A DNA stretch of 7,290 bases from contig JAGHUU010000222.1 of the NCBI GenBank assembly GCA_018064695.1, positions 1 through 7,290 of the forward strand. The letters are read 5' to 3'. Each line of letters begins with the position of its first letter. Position 1 is the stretch's first letter. This document shows positions 1 to 5,731 of this stretch, piece by piece. Below the pieces are notes generated by a model that did not search any database, was not told where the DNA came from, and worked only from the letters and a program-made list of their open reading frames with translations. Both the position numbers and the translations under genes were made by a program. The stretch is from Candidatus Blautia equi (GTDB taxonomy: Bacteria; Bacillota; Clostridia; Lachnospirales; Lachnospiraceae).

Positions 1-405
1 GGTAAGCCCTGAGAAGAAGAAACTGGTGATGTGACCAGGGAATGTGTCTATAAAGGACTGGAACAGGTAAAACCATGGGGATTCTTGGGAGACATGGGAC
101 AGGCTGTTCATGACCATGCTTATGCCAACGGCTATACGGTAGTCCGTGAAATCGGCGGCCACGGTGTGGGACTGGAGTTCCACGAGGATCCATGGGTAGG
201 CTATCATACCAAGAAGGGAACCGACATGCTGATGGTTCCGGGCATGATCTTCACCATCGAGCCTATGGTAAATATGGGCAAAGCAGATATCTTCACGGAT
301 GAGGATAACGGCTGGGAGATCTACACAGAGGACAGAAAACCATCTGCCCAGTGGGAGATCATGGTACTTGTAACAGAGACAGGGCATGAGGTGCTCTGCT
401 GGTAA
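1..405 (+). CDS. map: Methionine aminopeptidase, type I, C-terminal part, apparently frameshifted
   Basis: This is the C-terminal part of a type I methionine aminopeptidase, the cytoplasmic metalloenzyme that removes the initiator Met from new proteins. The 5' end lies outside the window. Four of the expected metal or catalytic positions are visible, numbered from the codon at 31: His44 in GGHGVG, His51 in FHEDP, Glu77 in FTIEP and Glu109 in AQWE. The two Asp ligands should lie upstream. The insert between FTIEP and AQWE (KADIFTDEDNGWEIYTEDRK) is typical of clostridial forms. The frame is broken. Bases 2-31 read VSPEKKKLVM, the expected lead-in, then hit TGA at 32-34, whereas the rest (VTRECVYKGLEQ onward) is in the frame starting at 31. 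One missing G explains this. The GTG at 31 is a valine codon, not a start. Family assignment is secure; whether the break is real or a sequencing error is open. Confidence 0.9.
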
Positions 406-412
406 ATATAAG

Positions 413-469
413 AATAAAAATAAAGGTCTCGTTCTGTCTGGCAGGAGCCAAACAAAACGGGACCTTTTT
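413..469. terminator. Bidirectional rho-independent terminator
   Basis: Arms at 422-433 and 456-467 pair over 12 bp with a single G-T mismatch (AAAGGTCTCGTT / AACGGGACCTTT), followed by a T run at 465-469. The loop holds a smaller TGGC/GCCA hairpin. The A-rich stretch at 410-423 becomes a T run on the minus strand, so the element can serve both the aminopeptidase gene and the converging ArsR gene, which ends at 484. Confidence 0.8.
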
Positions 470-483
470 GTATGATCAGTTAA

Positions 484-858
484 TCAATCTTCAACAATGT
501 GATCCAGACCCTGTGCAATGATGGTTCTTACATGGTCATCGGCCAGAGAATAGAAAATGGATTTTCCTTCTCTTCTGTTTTTTACCAGCTTGTTCTGCTT
601 TAAGATTCGCAGCTGGTGGGAGATGGCGGATTGGGTCATGTTTAAGGCCTGGGCAAGATCACAGACACAAACCTCGGCTTCGAAAAGAACGAAGAGGATG
701 CGGATCCTGGTGGAGTCGCCGAAGACTTTAAAAAGCTCTGCCAGGTTGTAGAGGGTCTCCTCCTCAGGCATCTTTTCGTCTACGATCTGCAGTAAGGACT
801 CGTGGATCTCTTCTGTTTCGCAGCATTCTATAGAATGGGTTCCGTGGATGTGTGTCAT
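484..858 (-). CDS. ArsR/SmtB-family metal-sensing transcriptional repressor
   Basis: This 124-residue winged-helix repressor belongs to the ArsR/SmtB family, dimeric proteins that leave DNA when a metal binds. Residues 40-105 form the HTH and wing: the FKVFGDSTRIRIL helix, CVCDLA at 64-69, and the recognition helix MTQSAISHQLRILK at 74-87. The C-terminal helix carries Asp107, His109, His120 and Glu123. This matches the alpha5 zinc site of SmtB and CzrA in identity and spacing. Cys64 and Cys66 match the alpha3 site of ArsR/CadC, and the N-terminus is rich in His and Cys (H3, H5, H8, C12, C13), as in proteins with an alpha3N site. Zinc, perhaps also cadmium or lead, is therefore the inferred ligand. 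The ATG has AAGGAG at 867-872, 8 bases upstream. The gene lies 15 bases after the phosphate transporter on the same strand, so the two are probably cotranscribed. No metal efflux gene is adjacent. Confidence 0.9.
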   Translation of the reverse strand: MTHIHGTHSIECCETEEIHESLLQIVDEKMPEEETLYNLAELFKVFGDSTRIRILFVLFEAEVCVCDLAQALNMTQSAISHQLRILKQNKLVKNRREGKSIFYSLADDHVRTIIAQGLDHIVED

Positions 859-873
859 AGATGGATCTCCTTT

Positions 874-2700
874 TTATTTCTCATCGTAGGATACATCTGG
901 ATTCTGCAGCAGACGGAAGAAGCGGTTGTGCGCGGCCTGGTATTCTTTGTTAAATTCCTCATCGTTTCCGGCGTGAAGCATGGAGACATATTCATGTACC
1001 TGATGCTTCAGCTCCGGTTTCACACGTGCTACGGTGGCAACACCTACGTTAGAACATACATCGGAGATACGCTCTACCTCAGAGAGAAGATTTAACAGCT
1101 CGGTTCCGGCAAATACACGGCAGGTGCCGCTGCGGAGACGTTCCATATGGTTATCCTTGAATGAGTTTACCATATCATCACATACTTCTTCAAGTGGTTC
1201 AATGTGACGGGCTGCGGAAAGACTGCGATTTTTAAATGCCTCACCGGTGTAGTCCAGGATGTTTGCAAGCAGCATACGGAGAACGTTGATCTCATGCATG
1301 GCGGCATCGGAGAATACGGTGTCGTTTTCGGAGAGGGCGGTGGCAATCTCAGAGATGTTCATGGCGTGGTCTCCCAGGCGCTCGAACTCTGTGATGGCGG
1401 AATAATAATGGTTCATGATCTCCACATGCTCCTGGGAGGAGATGTGGGCGGAGGTCTGGATCAGGTAGTTGCTGACACGGTCTGCCATGGTATCCAGGTA
1501 ATCCTCATCCTCCTGGATCTGAGCCAGAACATCCTCATCGTATTTGTTCAGCAGGTTGAAGGCACGGCTGATATTGGCGCGGGACATCTCATACATCTGT
1601 ACCAGTACATCGTAGCAGCGGCCAAAGGCAAGTGCCGGGGTGCTGTAGAATACCGGGCTCATGGAATCCATAAGCTCATCATATTTGCCGGCTTCGGAGA
1701 TCTCTTCTTTATCCTTATTGATCTTCAGGCTGAGTTTTTCCAGAAGACCTAAGATTGGGAAGAGGGCGATGGCACAGGCAAGGTTGAAGATCGTGTTGGT
1801 GTTTGCGATGCCGCCGGAGCGGATGGTGTTGCTCCAGATGCTGTCCAGGAAACCTGCTTTATGAAGAATGGTAACCACGATGAAGATCAGAAGGGATTTG
1901 CCAAGGTTAAACAGGATGTTGACGGTACCGACACGTTTGGGATCCGGTTTTGCGCCGATGTTGATAACGATGGCGGTAGTCACACAGTCGCCGAGATAAA
2001 TACCTACAAGAACGGCATAGATGGCACTGAAGGTAAGCTGTCCGGATGTGGAGAAGGCCTGAAGAATACCGATACTTGCGGAGGAACTCTGAAGGACAAA
2101 GGCTACGCCGGCACCGATGATATAGCCGACCACAGGATTCTCACCAAGCATGGAGAAAAGTCGTTCAATGAGACCGCTGTCCTGAAGGGCCCCTACGGCA
2201 TCCGTCATGTTCATAAGACCGGAGAAGAGGATACCAAAACCGATGGCGATCTGGCCCAGCTTATCAGAACCCTTGAACTTGAAGCCCATGATCAGGAGAA
2301 TACCGATGATCAGGGTAAGAGGAGCCAGTGTGGATGGCTGGAAGAAGCGGAGCACGGACATGGAGGCACCGGAGGAGTTCAGATCCAGAAGTCGGATGAT
2401 CTGACCGGTAACCGTGGTTCCTACGTTTGCACCAACGATGATACCGATGGACTGGTGAAGGGAGATGATACCTGCGCCTACCAGACCGGAGGTGATGACG
2501 ATGGTGGCAGTGGAGGACTGGATGACTGCAGTCATGACCAGACCAAGGAGAAAAGCTTTCACAGGAGTGTTTGTAAGCTTTTCCATAGCGTTTTTTAATG
2601 GACCGGAGGAGCTTTCCTTCAGACCATCACCCATCATACGCATTCCATAGAGGAACATGGCGAGACCGCCAAAAAGGGTAATTGCATCAAAAATACTCAT
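874..2700 (-). CDS. Na+/phosphate cotransporter (PNaS family) with C-terminal PhoU-like domain
   Basis: This 608-residue membrane protein of the type II Na+/Pi cotransporter family should import phosphate with sodium. It has the family's inverted duplication: QSSTAT at residues 61-66 and QSSSAS at 204-209, each followed by a glycine-rich segment (GANVGTT near 90-96; GIYLGDCVTTA near 233-243). The hydrophobic part ends near residue 322. The remainder is a soluble helical PhoU-like domain with two metal-binding signatures, ERLGDHAMNI (about 440-449) and ERISDVCSNV (about 534-543). Length and architecture are normal for bacterial NptA/YjbB-type proteins. The start is set at the ATG at 2698-2700, because AAAGGTG (2707-2713) sits 6 bases upstream. 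A GTG three codons earlier would overlap that ribosome binding site. The ArsR gene follows after 15 bases. A repeat array upstream (2744-2791) suggests regulation. Substrate is inferred from the family. Confidence 0.93.
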   Translation of the reverse strand: MSIFDAITLFGGLAMFLYGMRMMGDGLKESSSGPLKNAMEKLTNTPVKAFLLGLVMTAVIQSSTATIVITSGLVGAGIISLHQSIGIIVGANVGTTVTGQIIRLLDLNSSGASMSVLRFFQPSTLAPLTLIIGILLIMGFKFKGSDKLGQIAIGFGILFSGLMNMTDAVGALQDSGLIERLFSMLGENPVVGYIIGAGVAFVLQSSSASIGILQAFSTSGQLTFSAIYAVLVGIYLGDCVTTAIVINIGAKPDPKRVGTVNILFNLGKSLLIFIVVTILHKAGFLDSIWSNTIRSGGIANTNTIFNLACAIALFPILGLLEKLSLKINKDKEEISEAGKYDELMDSMSPVFYSTPALAFGRCYDVLVQMYEMSRANISRAFNLLNKYDEDVLAQIQEDEDYLDTMADRVSNYLIQTSAHISSQEHVEIMNHYYSAITEFERLGDHAMNISEIATALSENDTVFSDAAMHEINVLRMLLANILDYTGEAFKNRSLSAARHIEPLEEVCDDMVNSFKDNHMERLRSGTCRVFAGTELLNLLSEVERISDVCSNVGVATVARVKPELKHQVHEYVSMLHAGNDEEFNKEYQAAHNRFFRLLQNPDVSYDEK

Positions 2701-2724
2701 TTTTTTCACCTTTTAGTCGAAAGA

Positions 2725-2791
2725 TTTATAGTTTGCTGCTTTTGTAAAAGTGTGTAAAGCGCACTTTACGGACATTTTACCAAATATTTAC
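2725..2791 (-). promoter_or_regulatory. Promoter/operator region of the phosphate transporter operon: GTAAA/TTTAC array
   Basis: On the minus strand TATAAA (plus positions 2725-2730) is a possible -10 with no good -35. Just upstream are two TTTACA boxes 10 bases apart, seen as TGTAAA on the plus strand at 2743-2748 and 2753-2758. On the plus strand GTAAA starts at 2744 and 2754, and TTTAC at 2765, 2776 and 2787, an exact 11-base period. The inner pair forms GTAAAG-CGCA-CTTTAC (2754-2769). Tandem TT(A/T)ACA boxes at about 11 bases resemble PhoP boxes of Firmicutes; the inverted pair could equally be a dimeric repressor site. A second possible -10 is TAAAAT (plus 2774-2779). The array is directly visible; its function is inferred. 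Confidence 0.45.
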
Positions 2792-2887
2792 ATAAATAAC
2801 TATGGTATTTTCCATCAAATTAATAAGAGGGAAGCACCGGATTTTAGCGAAATTGTGTTTTTGCAGAAGCATGAGAAGAAATAACAG

Positions 2888-2920
2888 GAATATAAGAAGA
2901 ATTGACTTGAATATAAGAAG
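2888..2920. repeat. 12-bp perfect direct repeat, 21-base period, upstream of the MATE gene
   Basis: GAATATAAGAAG occurs at 2888-2899 and again at 2909-2920. The copies start 21 bases apart, close to two DNA helical turns, so they face the same side of the helix. The second copy overlaps the candidate -35 of the MATE promoter, a plausible place for a regulator to bind. Confidence 0.5.
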
Positions 2921-2940
2921 CTTTGTGCTATAACTATAAT
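2907..2940 (+). promoter_or_regulatory. Candidate sigma-A promoter of the MATE transporter gene
   Basis: TTGAAT (2907-2912), a 16-base spacer and TATAAC (2929-2934) preceded by TGC (an extended -10) form the best arrangement. A perfect TATAAT (2935-2940) follows directly, but TTGACT (2902-2907) lies 27 bases from it, too far for a normal promoter. The leader to the ATG at 2999 would be about 55-60 bases. The rest of this 298-base gene-free stretch (2701-2998) shows nothing else I can support. Confidence 0.5.
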
Positions 2941-2998
2941 GCACTCTTTGACAGAACTATGTTTCAGACAGATGAGATAGAGAAGTGAGGGGATCCTT

Positions 2999-4345
2999 AT
3001 GGAGCAGTCAAAACCTTTATTCAGCAACCGGAAGCTGTTTCAGCTTTTGTGGCCGCTTTTGACAGAACAATTTTTGAATGTGCTGGTAGGAATGGTGGAC
3101 GTGGTGATGGTGGCGTCTATTGGAGAGACGGCGGTGTCCGGCGTATCTCTGGTGGATGCGCTGAACATGCTGATGATCCAGTTTCTTGGAGCACTGACTG
3201 CCGGAGGTACTGTGGTATGTTCCCAGTACATAGGCATGAAAAATATGAAGAAGGCCAGTCAGACAGCCGGGCAGCTGTTTCTGATAACCATAGGCGGCGC
3301 TGTGGCGATCGTGATCGGATTTCTGGCGGGAGGGGAGCACCTTCTGCGGCTGATCTTTGGAGCGGTGGAAGCGGATGTTATGAAAAACGCTTATCTGTAT
3401 TTTGTGATCACCACTTTTTCCTTCCCGTTTCTGGCTTTATATAATTCCAGCGCGGCACTTTTCCGCGCAAAGGGTAATTCCCGTATTTCCATGAAGGTAT
3501 CTCTGCTCCTTAACGGCATGAATGTGGTGGGAAATGCGTTTTGCATCTATGTGCTGAAGATGGGCGTGGCCGGTGTGGCTGTTCCAACGCTGGTTTCCCG
3601 AATGACAGCGGCAGTTCTGCTCTTCCTGCTTCTGCAGAGAAAAGACAACGAGATCCGTGTGAAAGAGATCACTGATCTGAGACCGCAGGGAAGTATGATC
3701 CGCAGCATTCTTGGAATCGGTATTCCGGGAGGCATTGAGAGCGGGATGTTCCAGTTTGGCAAGCTGATGCTGCAGAGTCTGGTGTCCACACTTGGAACGG
3801 CATCTATTGCGGGCTATGCTGTGGCCGGCAATCTGGTAACGTTTTTGTATCTTCCGGGCAACTCTCTGGGACTGGGACTTACCACAGTGGTAGGTCAATG
3901 CGTCGGCGCCGGCGAGGCGGAGCAGGCCAAAGACTATACAAAGAAATTTGTTCTGCTGAATTATGCCTTCCTGGCCGTGCTCGCCACGGGGCTGGCACTG
4001 GGAAGATATTACTGGATCGGCTTTTATAACCTGTCTCCGGATGCGGTCTATATGGCCTCCGGACTGGTGCTTTCCCATTCTATTATGATGATCATCTGGC
4101 CGCTGGGATTTTTGATCCCTCATGCATTCCGCGCAGCCAACGATGTCAGATTTACAATGATCGTATCTATCACCTGCATGTGGCTCTTCCGTGTGGCTCT
4201 GGCCTATGTGTTTGTGAAGCTTTTCAATCTCAGCATTTTTTATGTATGGTATGCCATGTACATTGACTGGGTGTTCCGTGTGATCGCCTACCTGTGGCGT
4301 CTTCGCGGATTCACGGAGCGGATACGGGGACTGAAATTAAGATAA
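2999..4345 (+). CDS. MATE-family multidrug/cation antiporter
   Basis: This 448-residue integral membrane protein has the length and about 12-segment hydrophobic pattern of MATE exporters, which expel drugs, toxins or metabolites in exchange for Na+ or H+. Two homologous halves are visible. The N half carries VVCSQYIGMKNMKKA near residues 72-86. The C half carries the equivalent VVGQCVGAGEAEQA at 297-310, the signature GQ.xG...... of both MATE repeats. A charged loop between the halves spans about 213-229. The N-terminus (FQLLWPLLTEQFLNVLVGMVD) is the usual first helix. GAGGGG at 2987-2992 lies 6 bases before the ATG. The gene stands alone: it diverges from the phosphate transporter and is closed by the hairpin at 4351-4397. 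A 12-bp direct repeat over its promoter suggests control by a regulator not in the window. The substrate cannot be told from sequence. Confidence 0.93.
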   Translation: MEQSKPLFSNRKLFQLLWPLLTEQFLNVLVGMVDVVMVASIGETAVSGVSLVDALNMLMIQFLGALTAGGTVVCSQYIGMKNMKKASQTAGQLFLITIGGAVAIVIGFLAGGEHLLRLIFGAVEADVMKNAYLYFVITTFSFPFLALYNSSAALFRAKGNSRISMKVSLLLNGMNVVGNAFCIYVLKMGVAGVAVPTLVSRMTAAVLLFLLLQRKDNEIRVKEITDLRPQGSMIRSILGIGIPGGIESGMFQFGKLMLQSLVSTLGTASIAGYAVAGNLVTFLYLPGNSLGLGLTTVVGQCVGAGEAEQAKDYTKKFVLLNYAFLAVLATGLALGRYYWIGFYNLSPDAVYMASGLVLSHSIMMIIWPLGFLIPHAFRAANDVRFTMIVSITCMWLFRVALAYVFVKLFNLSIFYVWYAMYIDWVFRVIAYLWRLRGFTERIRGLKLR

Positions 4346-4350
4346 AAGAC

Positions 4351-4397
4351 AAAAAAAGAGCGGACATATTTCGATTCGAAGTATGTCCGCTTTTGTG
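4351..4397. terminator. Strong bidirectional rho-independent terminator
   Basis: A 15-bp stem joins 4359-4373 to 4377-4391 with one G-T pair and a three-base loop. It has an A7 run before it (4351-4357) and a T run after (4391-4394). On the minus strand the A run becomes a seven-T tail, so the signal is stronger for the SH3b gene. It lies between convergent genes ending at 4345 (+) and 4402 (-) and can terminate both. Confidence 0.9.
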
Positions 4398-4401
4398 ATT
4401 T

Positions 4402-5457
4402 TTAATTTACTTTTACGTAGGTGGATGATACGTAACCACTGTAGCTCTTATTGTTGTGGATCGCGGTGACTTTATACCAGCCGCCGCTGTAGCTGTGGAG
4501 TGTCAGCCTGTCATTTCTGGAGAGCGTTACCACAATGGAGGAAGAGGTGGTTGCGCTGTAACGGAGGTTCAGATAGCTGTAATTTACATAGCCGGTCTTT
4601 ACAGGGACAGGTGGATTGCCTTTTGTAACGTACTGGGCTGCCACGTAACCGCTGTACTGCAGTCCGTTATGGGATGCGGTGACTCTGTACCAGCCATTGC
4701 TGTAGCTTCTAAGCACCAGAGGATCGTAGAGAGAAAGGACAGTAACTCTGGTGGAAGAGGTGGTAGGCTGGGAACGGAGATTCAGGGTGCTGTTGTTTAC
4801 ATAGCCCACGGTGGTGGTTGCAGCAGGTGCCGGTGTGGCGGTAGGCTTTGGAGTAGGTGTAGCGGTAGGCTTAGCTGTTGGGGCGCTGCCTCTGGTAACA
4901 TACTGGGCTGCCATGTAGCCGGCATATTTATTGTTGTTATGCAGTACGGTTACTTTATACCAGCCATCTGCATATGCGCCGATGGAGAGCTTGTCATACA
5001 GACTGGTCTTTACCACGATGGCGCTGGAGGTGGTGGCTGCATAGCGGAGATTTACGCCGTTGTAATTTACGTAACCGTTGTAGGCGGCAGCAGGAGTAGG
5101 TGTAGCAGTAGGCTTAGGAGCAGGGGTGGTTACCCTGCCAAGGGTAATATACTGGGTGGCTACGTAGCCGCTGTAGTTATGACCCAGATGAGTGGCGGTT
5201 ACCTGGTACCAGCTGCCGAGATCCTTATTGATGACTACAGGATCGTTTTTGCTGAGGACCATGACGATGGTGCTGCTTGTGGTGGCGCTCTTTCTGAGGT
5301 TCAGGTAGGAGTAGTTTACATAACCGGTCTGTGCTGCGTGGACTTCAGCGGCACGGAAGGTCAGTGTGAATACAGATACCAGAAGAAAGAGGGAGAGAAA
5401 CAGAAACTGTTTCCTGGTTGAAAAACCTGCTTTTCTTTCCATGATAATTCCTTCCAT
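4402..5457 (-). CDS. Secreted protein with four bacterial SH3 (SH3b) domains
   Basis: This 351-residue exported protein is built almost wholly of SH3b repeats. A signal peptide has a basic stretch (RKAGFSTRKQ), a hydrophobic core at 18-34 and a likely cut after VHA at residue 41. Four repeats follow at about 44-107, 128-190, 218-280 and 289-351. Each starts GYVN..x.NLR.xxTTSS, has a central GWY(K/R)VT strand (SWYQVT in the first), and ends Y(S/A)GY(V/M)xxxYV or a close variant. Pro/Thr-rich linkers (112-122 and 193-211) separate the first three; the last linker is short. SH3b domains often bind peptidoglycan. There is no NlpC/P60, amidase or sortase motif, so this is probably a wall-binding or matrix protein rather than an enzyme. 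Two in-frame ATGs, at 5457 and 5442, each have their own ribosome binding site, so the N-terminus may be residue 1 or 6. The gene is monocistronic. Confidence 0.88.
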   Translation of the reverse strand: MEGIIMERKAGFSTRKQFLFLSLFLLVSVFTLTFRAAEVHAAQTGYVNYSYLNLRKSATTSSTIVMVLSKNDPVVINKDLGSWYQVTATHLGHNYSGYVATQYITLGRVTTPAPKPTATPTPAAAYNGYVNYNGVNLRYAATTSSAIVVKTSLYDKLSIGAYADGWYKVTVLHNNNKYAGYMAAQYVTRGSAPTAKPTATPTPKPTATPAPAATTTVGYVNNSTLNLRSQPTTSSTRVTVLSLYDPLVLRSYSNGWYRVTASHNGLQYSGYVAAQYVTKGNPPVPVKTGYVNYSYLNLRYSATTSSSIVVTLSRNDRLTLHSYSGGWYKVTAIHNNKSYSGYVSSTYVKVN

Positions 5458-5467
5458 GATAATCCTT
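5438..5467 (-). repeat. Tandem duplication of ribosome binding site plus start codon
   Basis: On the minus strand the unit AAGGATTATCATGGA (plus 5453-5467) is followed directly by AAGGAATTATCATGGA (plus 5438-5453). They differ by one A. Each contains a Shine-Dalgarno core and an ATG (at 5457 and 5442), in frame and 15 bases apart. It looks like a local duplication that gave the SH3b gene two start sites. Confidence 0.7.
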
Positions 5468-5497
5468 TCCTTTCGAGAGTTGCTTTTTGGCTTCTAT

Positions 5498-5516
5498 ATT
5501 ATATGCAGGTGCATAT
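5498..5516 (-). promoter_or_regulatory. -10 element overlapped by a 16-bp palindrome, SH3b gene promoter region
   Basis: On the minus strand a perfect TATAAT (plus 5498-5503) lies about 40 bases before the first SH3b ATG, with no good -35 at the right distance. A perfect inverted repeat, ATATGCA-GG-TGCATAT (5501-5516), overlaps the -10 and fills most of the spacer. This position suits a repressor operator. The palindrome is plainly visible; the operator role is inferred. Confidence 0.45.
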
Positions 5517-5525
5517 CCTGTAATC

Positions 5526-5555
5526 AGTATACTCGTTTTTCTATATATTGTGCAA
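5526..5555 (-). promoter_or_regulatory. Alternative upstream promoter of the SH3b gene
   Basis: On the minus strand TTGCAC (plus 5550-5555), an 18-base spacer and TATACT (plus 5526-5531) form a moderate sigma-A match, with a 5/6 -10 and a 3/6 -35. It would give a leader of about 60 bases containing the 5501-5516 palindrome. It may replace or supplement the TATAAT at 5498-5503. Confidence 0.35.
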
Positions 5556-5586
5556 TAAGATATGATAAAAAGCGAAGAAACAGGGG

Positions 5587-5616
5587 TTGACGTGGTAATA
5601 TAACGGGACGTATTAT
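5587..5616 (+). promoter_or_regulatory. Candidate promoter P1 of the degV operon
   Basis: TTGACG (5587-5592), an 18-base spacer and TATTAT (5611-5616) match sigma-A well. Transcription would begin near 5623, inside the 11-bp palindrome GGCTTTAAGCC (5618-5628), giving a leader of about 110 bases. AACGGGACG (5602-5610) abuts the -10. Confidence 0.55.
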
Positions 5617-5644
5617 TGGCTTTAAGCCCTTGTAAAACGGGACG
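5602..5644. repeat. 9-bp direct repeat AACGGGACG, one copy in each degV promoter spacer
   Basis: The copies lie at 5602-5610 and 5636-5644, starting 34 bases apart. The first ends right before the P1 -10 and the second begins right after the P2 -35. Short repeats can arise by chance, so an operator role is only a suggestion. Confidence 0.4.
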
Positions 5645-5658
5645 AGATGGAGTAAAAT
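5630..5658 (+). promoter_or_regulatory. Candidate promoter P2 of the degV operon
   Basis: TTGTAA (5630-5635), a 17-base spacer and TAAAAT (5653-5658) form a second plausible sigma-A promoter with ideal spacing. The start would lie near 5665, with a leader of about 67 bases. That leader is very AT-rich and contains the inverted repeats TGTAGT/ACTACA (5663-5681) and ATTAAAA-GA-TTTTAAT (5681-5696). Confidence 0.45.
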
Positions 5659-5731
5659 GTGATGTAGTATTTAAAACTACATTAAAAGATTTTAATAAAC
5701 TGAATATTTTTTGAAGGATGGTGCGAGAACA

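Noticed and set aside
1861..2598. A 245-residue plus-strand open frame opposite the phosphate transporter
   Set aside because: It is antisense to a well-supported membrane protein gene. Its composition (very Gly/Asp/Thr-rich) is what the complement of such a gene gives.
2815..3027. A 70-residue minus-strand open frame in the divergent region before the MATE gene
   Set aside because: It overlaps the MATE promoter and start, has low-complexity Cys/Ser/Phe-rich content typical of AT-rich noncoding DNA, and has no supporting ribosome binding site or homology I recognise.
4456..5421. A 321-residue plus-strand open frame opposite the SH3b gene
   Set aside because: Its repetitive Gly/Val/Cys-rich sequence mirrors the SH3b repeats on the other strand. 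The SH3b frame has a signal peptide and clear domains; this one has neither.
4402..5457. Recent recombination between the four SH3b repeats
   Set aside because: Repeats 1 and 4 share the stretch TGYVNYSYLNLR but use different codons for it, so they are old, diverged copies rather than a fresh duplication.
5711..5731. TTG at 5711 as the degV start
   Set aside because: It has no ribosome binding site, lies on top of the one used by ATG 5732, and adds seven residues not usual for the family, whose members begin MSD(F/Y)IL.
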